DNA of 64,000 bases from Scandinavium sp036271055 (GTDB taxonomy: Bacteria > Pseudomonadota > Gammaproteobacteria > Enterobacterales > Enterobacteriaceae). The notes below the pieces were generated by a model. The model was not told the DNA's origin and made no database searches. It was given only the letters and a program-made list of their open reading frames with translations. Shown one piece after another: positions 17,914 through 26,216 of this stretch. How positions within the stretch are numbered: position 1 is the first letter of the stretch; each line of letters begins with the position of its first letter. Location of the stretch: NCBI RefSeq assembly GCF_036271055.1, contig NZ_DATBBJ010000070.1:62001-126000 (forward strand), in the 5' to 3' direction. The position numbers and the translations under genes are program-made.

Positions 17914-18459
17914 GTGGATCAGCAGACCGTAGAAGCCTTGAATGCGTTTACCCAACGTTATTGCGACGCATGGCAACAGCGCCATGGCACGCAACCACGC
18001 AGCGAAGAACTGTACGGGGTCCCATCCCCTTGCGTGACGCAAACTGATGACGACGGCGTCTTCTGGCAGCCTCAGCCTTTCAGCCTTGTGCCAACACTGG
18101 AAGCGATCGAGCGCGCGATGGATATTGTGGTGCAAGACCCGCTGCAAACGTATTATACCAGCCAGTTTGCGGGTGATATGGCCGCGACCTTTGGCGAGCG
18201 TCAACTGATGCTATTGCAGGTCTGGAGTCCCGACGATTTTCAGCGTGTTCAGGAAAACCTGATTGGCCATCTGGTGACACAGAAACGCCTGAAGCTGTCG
18301 CCAACGTTGTTTATTGGAACAATGGACAGTGAACTGGATGTGATATCCGTGTGTAATCTGACGGGCGAAGTCCTCCTTGAGACCCTTGGAACCCGTAACC
18401 GCATCACGCTTTCTGCTTCTATTGCGAGTTTTCTGACACACCTTGAGCCTCTGCTGTAA
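17914..18459 (+). CDS. syd: SecY-interacting protein Syd
   Basis: Small peripheral membrane protein that binds the SecY translocon channel. I start at GTG 17914, preceded by GAGAGAG, giving 181 residues, the E. coli length; the in-frame ATG at 17860 would lie in the queF promoter region. Family motif SEELYGVPSPC, FAGDM and VQENLIGHLVTQKRLKL are present. More divergent from E. coli than its neighbours. Confidence 0.93.
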   Translation: MDQQTVEALNAFTQRYCDAWQQRHGTQPRSEELYGVPSPCVTQTDDDGVFWQPQPFSLVPTLEAIERAMDIVVQDPLQTYYTSQFAGDMAATFGERQLMLLQVWSPDDFQRVQENLIGHLVTQKRLKLSPTLFIGTMDSELDVISVCNLTGEVLLETLGTRNRITLSASIASFLTHLEPLL

Positions 18460-18478
18460 GCCATCTGCCTGGTGTGCT

Positions 18479-18496
18479 TGTGAGAGATCTCTTACA
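18479..18496. promoter_or_regulatory. UvrY/GacA-type box upstream of csrB
   Basis: TGTGAGAGATCTCTTACA matches the UvrY (GacA) 18-bp palindrome (TGTAAG-N6-CTTACA) at all but one base. It is centred about 182 bp upstream of the csrB 5' end, a distal position like that reported for E. coli csrB. A related half site TGTGAGAGATC follows at 18502. Confidence 0.85.
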
Positions 18497-18669
18497 GACC
18501 CTGTGAGAGATCACCAGGTTGTAAGCCTGTCATTGCCGCTTCGCTATAATGCCATTCTATTTAAATCAAATAGTTAAGATGTAATCCCTTAACTTTCATA
18601 TGAAAATGGTCTTAAGGATTTCGCTAACAGAGGCTTGTAAGACGAGGCGGAATAGAGGATTCTATACAG

Positions 18670-19037
18670 GTCGACACGGAGTCTGACACCGAAGCGAACA
18701 TCAGGATGATGACGCTTCAGCTGGAAACACCAGGATGGTGCTACAAGGACAGGCTTTCAGGACGAAAGCGAGAGGATTGCGCAGGACGCGTAAAAGGACA
18801 CCTCCAGGATGGAGAAAGAGAGCCGGTCAGGATGCCCGGTGGATCAGGAAGATCAGGACAAACTTACGGATAAGTCAGATCGCATCGGGGTGGTGCGAGC
18901 AGGATGCAATAGTTTACGGATGAACTTGGTCAGGAGACCGTAGGAAAAGTTGTCATGGATGAGCAGGGAGCACCAAAAGTAGCTGGACTGCTGCTAAACG
19001 AACCGGGAGCACTGTGAAAACAGTGCTCCCTTTTTTT
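18670..19037 (+). ncRNA. csrB: CsrB regulatory RNA (CsrA sponge)
   Basis: About 368 nucleotides resembling E. coli CsrB throughout: start GTCGACACGGAGTCTGACA, many CAGGA/AGGAT hairpin loops, and terminator GGGAGCACTGTG...CAGTGCTCCC with seven Ts ending at 19037. I count about two dozen GGA triplets, consistent with roughly 18 or more CsrA sites. CsrB sequesters the mRNA regulator CsrA, controlling carbon storage, motility and biofilm. Transcription is driven by BarA-UvrY; barA is encoded 7 kb away. Confidence 0.96.
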
Positions 19038-19102
19038 ATTTCACACTCTCCAGTGTTATCCTGCCCCCAGATTTTCATTTCGACGTTTCTTCTGAGGTTT
19101 CT

Positions 19103-19435
19103 ATGTCCCACCACGACAGCGTTCGTCAGCGACTGCACGCAATTGAAGCGCAACTGCGCGAGCATCAGCACTGGCAGGATAACGCTCCTGAAGCCCGTGT
19201 TTTCGAGAGCACACAACCTTTCTGCATGGACACGCTGGAGCCGCTGGAGTGGCTGCAATGGGTGTTGATCCCGCGTATGCACCAGCTTGTCGACAGCCAG
19301 CAGCCGTTGCCGCAGAGCTTTGCCGTTGCGCCGTATTACGAAATGGCTCTTACCGTCGACCATCCCTTCCGGACGATTATTCTGCCCGAGCTCGAACAGC
19401 TTGACGCCCTCTTTGCAGGCACCGATGACAAATGA
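19103..19435 (+). CDS. yqcC: YqcC family protein
   Basis: 110 residues, similar to E. coli YqcC (DUF446), a helical protein of unknown function with conserved FMDTLEPLEWLQWVLIPRMHQL and PYYEMAL. It overlaps truC by four bases (ATGA), so the two are coupled and it may be linked to pseudouridylation, but that is inference. Confidence 0.92.
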   Translation: MSHHDSVRQRLHAIEAQLREHQHWQDNAPEARVFESTQPFCMDTLEPLEWLQWVLIPRMHQLVDSQQPLPQSFAVAPYYEMALTVDHPFRTIILPELEQLDALFAGTDDK

Positions 19436-20214
19436 TTGAGATCCTCTATCAGGATGAATGGCTGGTTGCCGTCAACAAACCTTCCGGTTGGCTGGTGCAT
19501 CGTAGCTGGCTCGACCGTGATGAAAAAGTGGTGCTGATGCAAACCGTGCGCGACCAGATTGGTCAGCATGTCTTTACCGTTCATCGCCTCGACAGGCCGA
19601 CCTCTGGTGTGCTGTTGATGGGGCTATCGAGCGAAGCGGGCCGCTTGTTGTCTCAGCAGTTTGAACAGCATCAGATCCAAAAACGTTACCACGCTATCGT
19701 CCGTGGCTGGTTGATGGAAGAGGCGCTTCTCGATTATCCACTGGTGGAAGAGCTGGATAAAATCGCGGATAAATTCGCGCGTGAGGATAAAGAAGCGCAA
19801 CCGGCGGTGACGCATTATCGTGGTCTGGCGACGGCTGAAATGCCGGTAGCAACCGGGCGTTACCCTACAACGCGCTACGGTTTGGTTGAGCTTGAGCCGA
19901 AAACCGGACGCAAACATCAGCTGCGCCGCCATATGAGTCATCTTCGCCACCCGATCCTGGGTGACAGCAAACATGGCGATCTCCGCCAGAACCGCAGCGC
20001 CGCAGAGCACTTCGGCTGCGACCGCTTAATGCTGCATGCCAGTGAACTGCATCTGACTCATCCTTTTACCGGTGAACCGCTGGTGATCCGCGCAAGCCTT
20101 GATGACGTCTGGATGCAGGCGATGTCACATTTTGGCTGGCGTGGTCTTCTCCCTGAAGTTGAAAGGGTTGAGTTTACGCCGGACAACCGTCAGGATGACC
20201 TCATAACTGAATGA
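19432..20214 (+). CDS. truC: tRNA pseudouridine(65) synthase TruC
   Basis: Makes pseudouridine 65 in tRNA-Ile and tRNA-Asp. 260 residues, as E. coli TruC. RluA-family fold: catalytic Asp54 in VHRLDRPTSGVLLMGL, plus RYGLVELEPKTGRKHQLRRH. No S4 domain, as usual for TruC. Starts within the yqcC stop. Confidence 0.96.
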   Translation: MIEILYQDEWLVAVNKPSGWLVHRSWLDRDEKVVLMQTVRDQIGQHVFTVHRLDRPTSGVLLMGLSSEAGRLLSQQFEQHQIQKRYHAIVRGWLMEEALLDYPLVEELDKIADKFAREDKEAQPAVTHYRGLATAEMPVATGRYPTTRYGLVELEPKTGRKHQLRRHMSHLRHPILGDSKHGDLRQNRSAAEHFGCDRLMLHASELHLTHPFTGEPLVIRASLDDVWMQAMSHFGWRGLLPEVERVEFTPDNRQDDLITE

Positions 20215-20230
20215 TTCAGGGAGAAAAGTA

Positions 20231-20674
20231 ATGGCGGAAGTAGGCATTTTTGTCGGCACCATGTACGGAAACGCGCTGTTAGTGGCGGAAGAAGCGCAGA
20301 CAATTCTCGCTTCACTCGGGCATAAGGCTCAGGTGTTTGAAGATCCTGAAGTCGGTGACTGGGAGTCATATCAGGGAAAATTCGCGCTGGTGGTGACATC
20401 GACAACCGGGCAGGGTGATTTACCGGACAGCATTGTGCCGTTGTATCAGGGCATTCAGGATATGTACCAGCCCCATCTGCGCTACGGGATCATCGCGTTA
20501 GGCGACAGCACTTACTCGCATTTCTGTGGTGGCGGCAAGAAGTTTGATGCGCTGTTGCAGGAGCAGGGCGCACAGCGTATCGGCGAGATGCTGCTGATCG
20601 ATGCCAGCGAAGATCCTGAACCCGAAACGATATCCAACCCTTGGGTTGAACACTGGGCGACGTTGCTCAGCTAA
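20231..20674 (+). CDS. yqcA: Flavodoxin-like protein YqcA
   Basis: 147-residue short-chain flavodoxin (mioC-like) that binds FMN. Phosphate loop GTMYGNALLVAEEA at 9-22; flavin loops TSTTGQGDLPDS and GDSTYSHFCGGGK. Electron-transfer partner unknown. Third gene of yqcC-truC-yqcA, 16 bp after truC, and followed by a clear terminator. Confidence 0.93.
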   Translation: MAEVGIFVGTMYGNALLVAEEAQTILASLGHKAQVFEDPEVGDWESYQGKFALVVTSTTGQGDLPDSIVPLYQGIQDMYQPHLRYGIIALGDSTYSHFCGGGKKFDALLQEQGAQRIGEMLLIDASEDPEPETISNPWVEHWATLLS

Positions 20675-20681
20675 GCCAATT

Positions 20682-20707
20682 GCCCTTCATCAGAAGGGCA
20701 TCTTTTC
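20682..20707 (+). terminator. Terminator of the yqcC-truC-yqcA operon
   Basis: GCCCTTC (20682-20688), loop ATCA, GAAGGGC (20693-20699), then ATCTTTT. Eight bases after the yqcA stop. Confidence 0.85.
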
Positions 20708-20894
20708 GCCTGCCAAAACCCGATTCCGTGAACCAGACCCCATCCTCCTGGGCATAAGCCCCAAAACTCTGTTTATCTCAAACTGAATGCTGTGTTTATG
20801 CACGGTGAGCCCTCATTGATGCGTTTTTATACTTCTCCTGCCGGTTAATAAAACGTGGCACGCCACTGCGCGACGCCGCCATAAAAACAAACGT

Positions 20895-20931
20895 CATTCT
20901 GATTCCCCTACAGGTTACGTTGTTCAGAATG
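20895..20931. promoter_or_regulatory. Inverted repeat in the gudP leader
   Basis: CATTCTGA (20895-20902) and TCAGAATG (20924-20931) are perfect arms 21 bases apart, ending 24 bases before the gudP start. It could be a leader hairpin or an operator, for instance for the diacid sugar regulator CdaR known to control gud genes in E. coli, but I do not know the CdaR site well enough to assign it. The rest of the 280-bp gap holds no gene. Confidence 0.4.
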
Positions 20932-20954
20932 AGGGAAGCCTCAGGAGTACAACA

Positions 20955-22310
20955 ATGAGTTCACTAAGTCAGGCGACGGCGTCTGCTGAAAAGCGGACCA
21001 ACGCGCGCTACTGGATCGTGGTGATGCTGTTTATCGTCACCTCTTTCAACTACGGCGATCGCGCCACGCTCTCGATAGCCGGATCCGAAATGGCCAAAGA
21101 CATTGGCCTCGATCCGGTTGGCATGGGATATGTTTTCTCTGCTTTCTCATGGGCCTATGTGATCGGCCAAATCCCCGGCGGCTGGCTGCTTGACCGCTTC
21201 GGATCTAAACGCGTCTACTTCTGGTCGATCTTTACCTGGTCGATGTTCACGCTGTTGCAGGGTTTCGTCGATATCTTCAATGGCTTTGGCATCATCATCG
21301 CGCTGTTTACTTTGCGCTTTATGGTCGGGCTTGCCGAAGCGCCATCTTTCCCGGGTAACAGTCGCATCGTTGCGGCCTGGTTCCCGGCGCAGGAAAGGGG
21401 AACGGCGGTGGCGATTTTCAACTCCGCACAGTATTTCGCCACAGTGATTTTCGCGCCGATCATGGGCTGGCTGACGCATGCCGTGGGTTGGTCACATGTG
21501 TTCTTCTTTATGGGGGGATTAGGGATCGTGATCAGCTTCCTGTGGCTGAAAATGATCCACGAGCCGAATCAGCACCCTGGCGTAAACCAGAAGGAGCTGG
21601 ACTACATCGCCGAAGGCGGTGGGCTTATCAACATGGACCAGAAGAAAAATGCGCAACAGGTGCCGATGCGGGAGAAATGGGCGCAGGTCAAACAGTTGAT
21701 GGCCTCGCGAATGATGATCGGCGTGTATCTCGGTCAATATTGTATCAACGCGCTGACTTACTTCTTCATCACCTGGTTCCCGGTTTATCTGGTGCAGGCG
21801 CGCGGTATGTCGATTCTGAAAGCGGGGTTTGTCGCGTCGATCCCGGCGGTGTGTGGCTTTGTGGGCGGGGTGCTCGGCGGGATTATTTCCGATTGGCTGA
21901 TGCGCAAAAGTGGTTCGCTCAACATCGCACGTAAAACACCGATTGTGCTCGGGATGCTGCTGTCGATGACCATGGTGTTCTGTAATTATGTCGATGCAGA
22001 ATGGATGATCATCGGCTTTATGGCGATGGCCTTCTTCGGTAAAGGCATCGGCGCGCTGGGCTGGGCGGTAATGGCTGACACTGCGCCGAAAGAGATAAGC
22101 GGCCTCAGCGGCGGTCTGTTTAACATGTTCGGTAATATGTCCGGGATTGTGACGCCGATTGCTATCGGTTACATCGTGGCGACGACGGGGTCGTTTAACT
22201 GGGCGTTAATCTACGTTGGTATTCACGCGCTGGTCGCCGTGTTGAGCTATCTGGTACTGGTCGGCGATATCAAACGTATCGAACTGAAACCCGTCACGGA
22301 GCGTGGATGA
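20955..22310 (+). CDS. gudP: Glucarate/galactarate MFS transporter GudP
   Basis: Inner-membrane proton symporter of the anion:cation symporter branch of the MFS. 451 residues with twelve traceable helices; family motifs YGDRATLSIAGSEMAKDIGL, GWLLDRFGSKR and the APKEISGLSGGLFNMFGN region are all as in E. coli GudP. First gene of gudP-gudX-gudD-garK, all on the + strand with gaps of 33 bp or less, so a single catabolic operon. Confidence 0.95.
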   Translation: MSSLSQATASAEKRTNARYWIVVMLFIVTSFNYGDRATLSIAGSEMAKDIGLDPVGMGYVFSAFSWAYVIGQIPGGWLLDRFGSKRVYFWSIFTWSMFTLLQGFVDIFNGFGIIIALFTLRFMVGLAEAPSFPGNSRIVAAWFPAQERGTAVAIFNSAQYFATVIFAPIMGWLTHAVGWSHVFFFMGGLGIVISFLWLKMIHEPNQHPGVNQKELDYIAEGGGLINMDQKKNAQQVPMREKWAQVKQLMASRMMIGVYLGQYCINALTYFFITWFPVYLVQARGMSILKAGFVASIPAVCGFVGGVLGGIISDWLMRKSGSLNIARKTPIVLGMLLSMTMVFCNYVDAEWMIIGFMAMAFFGKGIGALGWAVMADTAPKEISGLSGGLFNMFGNMSGIVTPIAIGYIVATTGSFNWALIYVGIHALVAVLSYLVLVGDIKRIELKPVTERG

Positions 22311-23653
22311 TGAATACTCAGTCAAGCCCGGTCATTACTGACATGAAGGTCATTCCGGTGGCAGCACAGGACAGCATGCTGATGAATATCGGCGGCGCGC
22401 ACCACGCTTATTTCACCCGTAATATTGTGGTGCTTACCGATAACGCCGGGCATACCGGCGTGGGTGAAGCGCCCGGTGGGGAAGTCATTTACCAGACGCT
22501 GGTGGACGCGATTCCGAAAGTTGTTGGGCAGGAAATTGCGCGCATGAACCGCGTGGTTCAGCAGGTTCACAAGGGTAATCAGGCGGCGGATTTTGATACC
22601 TTTGGCAAAGGCGCATGGACGTTCGAACTCAAGGTGAATGCAGTTGCCGCGCTGGAAGCGGCGTTGCTGGATTTGCTCGGAAAGACGTTGAACGTGCCAG
22701 TGTGTGAACTGTTGGGGCCAGGCAAACAGCGTGATGCGGTCACTGTGCTGGGTTATTTGTTCTATGTTGGCGACCGCAACAAAACCGACTTACCGTACAG
22801 CGAAGGAAGGCGCGACGATCACGACTGGTATCACCTGCGTCATCAGGAAGCGCTTTCTTCAGCAAGCGTTGTACGTTTGGCAGAAGCCGCGCAGGACCGA
22901 TATGGTTTTAAGGACTTCAAACTGAAAGGCGGCGTGTTGCCTGGCGAACAGGAAATCGAGACGGCAAAGGCGCTAAAAAAACGCTTTCCTGACGCGCGGA
23001 TCACCGTTGATCCTAACGGTGCGTGGCTGCTTGATGAAGCCATTGGGCTGTGCAAAGGTTTACAGGATGTGCTGACCTACGCAGAAGACCCCTGTGGAGC
23101 AGAGCAAGGCTTTTCCGGACGAGAAGTGATGGTAGAATTTCGTCGGGCGACCGGACTGCCCGTCGCGACCAACATGATTGCCACCAACTGGCGCGAAATG
23201 GCCCACGCTGTGATGCTCAACGCGGTAGATATTCCGCTCGCCGATCCGCATTTCTGGACGCTCTCCGACGCGGTACGCGTAGCGCAGTTGTGTGACGACT
23301 GGGGTTTAACCTGGGGCTGTCACTCAAATAACCATTTTGATATTTCGCTGGCGATGTTTACCCACGTTGGCGCGGCGGCACCTGGCAAGCCGACCGCCAT
23401 TGATACGCACTGGATTTGGCAGGAAGGCGATGCCAGACTCACCCAAAATCCGCTGCAAATCGAGAACGGAAAAATCACGGTGCCCGATGCGCCCGGGCTT
23501 GGTGTAGAGCTTGACTGGGCGCAAATTGAAAAGGCACACCAGGCCTACAAACGGCTGCCCGGTGGCGCACGCAATGACGCTGTGCCGATGCAGTATCTGA
23601 TCCCTGGCTGGACATTCGATCGCAAACGCCCTGTATTCGGGCGCACTCAATAA
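22307..23653 (+). CDS. gudX: Glucarate dehydratase-related protein GudX
   Basis: 448-residue enolase-superfamily protein, paralogue of the adjacent gudD. Its E. coli relative has only weak glucarate dehydratase activity. Superfamily features are intact: FKDFKLKGGVLPGEQE (catalytic lysines), VDPNGAW and EDPCGAEQG metal ligands, and WGCHSNNHFDISLA (catalytic His). Two adjacent ATGs (22307 and 22310) overlap the gudP stop; GGAG lies 5 or 8 bases before them. Confidence 0.93.
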   Translation: MMNTQSSPVITDMKVIPVAAQDSMLMNIGGAHHAYFTRNIVVLTDNAGHTGVGEAPGGEVIYQTLVDAIPKVVGQEIARMNRVVQQVHKGNQAADFDTFGKGAWTFELKVNAVAALEAALLDLLGKTLNVPVCELLGPGKQRDAVTVLGYLFYVGDRNKTDLPYSEGRRDDHDWYHLRHQEALSSASVVRLAEAAQDRYGFKDFKLKGGVLPGEQEIETAKALKKRFPDARITVDPNGAWLLDEAIGLCKGLQDVLTYAEDPCGAEQGFSGREVMVEFRRATGLPVATNMIATNWREMAHAVMLNAVDIPLADPHFWTLSDAVRVAQLCDDWGLTWGCHSNNHFDISLAMFTHVGAAAPGKPTAIDTHWIWQEGDARLTQNPLQIENGKITVPDAPGLGVELDWAQIEKAHQAYKRLPGGARNDAVPMQYLIPGWTFDRKRPVFGRTQ

Positions 23654-23663
23654 AAAGGATTGC

Positions 23664-25007
23664 ATGATGACGATTCAACATTCAACGCCAGTAGTGACTT
23701 CCATGCAGGTGATCCCGGTTGCCGGGCACGACAGCATGCTGATGAACCTGAGCGGTGCACATGCGCCGTTTTTCACCCGCAACATCGTGATGATCAAAGA
23801 CAATTCCGGACATACCGGCGTGGGGGAAATCCCCGGCGGCGAAAAGATCCGCAAAACGCTGGAAGAGGCGGCGGCTTTGGTGGTCGGCAAAACTCTGGGG
23901 GAATATAAAAATATCCTCACGGCGGTACGTAACGCTTTTGCCGATCGTGATTCCGGCGGTCGTGGGCTGCAAACGTTCGATCTGCGCACCACTATTCACG
24001 TGGTCACCGGTATTGAAGCGGCGATGCTCGATTTGCTCGGTCAGCATCTGGGTGTAAACGTGGCGTCGCTGCTGGGCGATGGTCAGCAGCGTAGTGAAGT
24101 CGAAATGCTGGGCTATCTGTTCTTTGTCGGCGATCGCAAGCGTACGCCGCTACCGTATCAGAGTCAGCCGGACGAAAAATGCGACTGGTATCGTGTGCGC
24201 CACGATGAAGCGATGACCCCGGATGCCGTCGTGCGTCTGGCGGAAGCGGCGTATGACAAATACGGTTTCAATGACTTTAAGCTGAAAGGCGGTGTGTTGA
24301 GTGGTGAAGATGAAGCCGAGGCGGTAACCGCTCTGGCGAAACGCTTCCCACAGGCGCGTGTCACGCTCGATCCGAATGGCGCGTGGTCGCTCGATGAAGC
24401 GATCAAAATCGGTAAGCAATTGCGTAATGTTCTGGCGTATGCGGAAGATCCGTGCGGCGCAGAGCAAGGCTTCTCTGGACGTGAAGTGATGGCCGAATTC
24501 CGCCGTGCGACCGGGCTGCCGACCGCGACCAACATGATTGCTACCGACTGGCGGCAGATGGGCCATACACTGTCGTTGCAATCGGTCGATATTCCTCTCG
24601 CTGACCCGCACTTCTGGACAATGCAAGGCTCGGTGCGCGTGGCGCAAATGTGTCATGAATTCGGCCTGACCTGGGGCTCGCACTCCAACAACCACTTCGA
24701 TATTTCGCTGGCGATGTTTACCCATGTGGCAGCCGCAGCACCAGGTAAAGTCACCGCTATCGATACCCACTGGATTTGGCAAGAGGGTAATCAGCGTCTG
24801 ACCAAGCAACCGTTTGAAATCAAAGGCGGCATGGTGCAGGTGCCTTCCACGCCGGGTCTTGGCGTTGAACTGGATATGGACCGGTTGATGCAGGCCCATG
24901 AGCTGTATCAGAAACACGGTCTTGGTGCGCGTGATGACGCAATGGGCATGCAGTATTTGATCCCCGGCTGGACGTTTGATAACAAGCGTCCGTGTATGGT
25001 GCGATAA
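23664..25007 (+). CDS. gudD: Glucarate dehydratase GudD
   Basis: Dehydrates D-glucarate to 5-keto-4-deoxyglucarate. 447 residues with very high identity to E. coli GudD. Magnesium ligands are in TLDPNGAW, YAEDPCGAEQG and NMIATDWRQ; acid/base residues in FNDFKLKGG and WGSHSNNHFD. Ten bp after gudX and probably co-translated. The paralogue pair has kept near-identical active-site blocks. Confidence 0.95.
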   Translation: MMTIQHSTPVVTSMQVIPVAGHDSMLMNLSGAHAPFFTRNIVMIKDNSGHTGVGEIPGGEKIRKTLEEAAALVVGKTLGEYKNILTAVRNAFADRDSGGRGLQTFDLRTTIHVVTGIEAAMLDLLGQHLGVNVASLLGDGQQRSEVEMLGYLFFVGDRKRTPLPYQSQPDEKCDWYRVRHDEAMTPDAVVRLAEAAYDKYGFNDFKLKGGVLSGEDEAEAVTALAKRFPQARVTLDPNGAWSLDEAIKIGKQLRNVLAYAEDPCGAEQGFSGREVMAEFRRATGLPTATNMIATDWRQMGHTLSLQSVDIPLADPHFWTMQGSVRVAQMCHEFGLTWGSHSNNHFDISLAMFTHVAAAAPGKVTAIDTHWIWQEGNQRLTKQPFEIKGGMVQVPSTPGLGVELDMDRLMQAHELYQKHGLGARDDAMGMQYLIPGWTFDNKRPCMVR

Positions 25008-25040
25008 TAGACAAAAGCCGGAACCCCATAAGGACAGCCA

Positions 25041-26174
25041 ATGAAAATCGTAATTGCCCCGGATTCGTACAAGGAAAGTTTGAGCGCGCTGGATGTCGCC
25101 AGCGCGATTGAGGAGGGCTTTAGGCAGATTTTTCCTGATGCTGATTACGTGAAAATTCCGGTCGCAGACGGCGGCGAAGGCACGGTAGAAGCCATGGTCG
25201 CCGCGACTCAAGGGCGTATCGTCACGGTTGATGTGACTGGCCCGCTGGGAGAAGCGCTACAGGCGTTCTATGGGGTTTCCGGCAACGAAGAGTGCGCATT
25301 CATTGAAATGGCGGCCGCCAGCGGACTGGAAAGCGTGCCGCCGGGTAAGCGTAATCCGCTGAAAACCACGTCGTGGGGAACCGGGGAACTGATTCGCCAC
25401 GCGCTGGATGCGGGCGTTAAGCAGATAATTATTGGCCTCGGCGGCAGCGCCACCAATGATGGCGGCGCGGGCATGGTGCAGGCGTTAGGGGCTAAGTTAC
25501 TGGCGGAAGATAATCAGCAAATTCCTCCGGGCGGTGAAGGCCTGGAACAGTTGGTGCGCGTTGATATTACTGAACTGGATCCCCGTCTTGCTGAATGCAG
25601 GATTGAAGTTGCCTGTGATGTCACGAATCCACTGACGGGTAACGAGGGTGCAACGGCGGTGTTTGGCCCACAAAAAGGGGCGACGGCTGAGATGCTCCCC
25701 CGGCTTGATGCGGCGTTATTGCATTACGCCCGACTTATCAAACACGATCTAGATATTGATGTGCTTAATCTGGAAGGCGGCGGCGCGGCTGGCGGCATGG
25801 GCGCGGCGCTTTTTGCTTTTTGCGGCGCCACGTTGCGTCCGGGCATTGAAATTGTGACCGATGCGCTGCATCTGGCAGAGATTGTGAAAAACGCGGATTT
25901 GGTCATTACCGGGGAAGGAAGAATCGACAGCCAGACCGTTCACGGCAAAGTACCCGTTGGCGTTGCGCGCGTGGCAAAACGTTTTAACATTCCGGTGATT
26001 GCTATTGCCGGCAGTCTGACGGATGACGTTGAGATCGTGCATCAGCACGGACTGGATGCCGTGTTCAGTGTGATCTATCGCATTTGCACGCTTGAAGATG
26101 CGCTGAGCAATGCGCGAGAAAATGTGCGTCGTACGGCGCGTAATGTGGCCGCAGTGATGAAAATAGGCCGCTGA
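25041..26174 (+). CDS. garK: Glycerate 2-kinase, GarK type
   Basis: Phosphorylates D-glycerate to 2-phosphoglycerate, the last step of glucarate and galactarate breakdown. 377 residues, similar to GarK/GlxK (about 381). Type 1 glycerate kinase blocks: MKIVIAPDSYKESLSA, VPVADGGEGTVEA-like VADGGEGTVEAM, IIIGLGGSATNDGGAGM, GGGAAGGMGAAL and LVITGEGRIDSQ. AAGGACAGCCA precedes the ATG, 33 bp after gudD. In E. coli the kinase sits in garPLRK elsewhere, so its place here at the end of the gud operon is a local arrangement. It could equally be called glxK-like. Confidence 0.9.
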   Translation: MKIVIAPDSYKESLSALDVASAIEEGFRQIFPDADYVKIPVADGGEGTVEAMVAATQGRIVTVDVTGPLGEALQAFYGVSGNEECAFIEMAAASGLESVPPGKRNPLKTTSWGTGELIRHALDAGVKQIIIGLGGSATNDGGAGMVQALGAKLLAEDNQQIPPGGEGLEQLVRVDITELDPRLAECRIEVACDVTNPLTGNEGATAVFGPQKGATAEMLPRLDAALLHYARLIKHDLDIDVLNLEGGGAAGGMGAALFAFCGATLRPGIEIVTDALHLAEIVKNADLVITGEGRIDSQTVHGKVPVGVARVAKRFNIPVIAIAGSLTDDVEIVHQHGLDAVFSVIYRICTLEDALSNARENVRRTARNVAAVMKIGR

Positions 26175-26178
26175 GAAA

Positions 26179-26203
26179 ATCCCCTCTCTGTGCGAGAGGG
26201 GAT
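26179..26203. terminator. Shared hairpin between garK and barA
   Basis: ATCCCCTCTC (26179-26188), loop TGTGC, GAGAGGGGAT (26194-26203). A perfect 10-bp stem; the T-tract is on the minus strand (TTTTC), so it ends barA best, and may also block garK read-through. Confidence 0.75.
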
Positions 26204-26216
26204 CAAAGTGTCCGGA

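Noticed and set aside
18735..18923. 62-codon + strand frame between syd and yqcC
   Set aside because: Lies within CsrB; the repeated GGA pattern explains it as RNA, not protein.
24150..25211. 353-codon open frame on the minus strand over gudD
   Set aside because: It is fully antisense to the well-conserved gudD, has low-complexity His/Arg/Phe-rich content typical of a shadow frame, and resembles no family.
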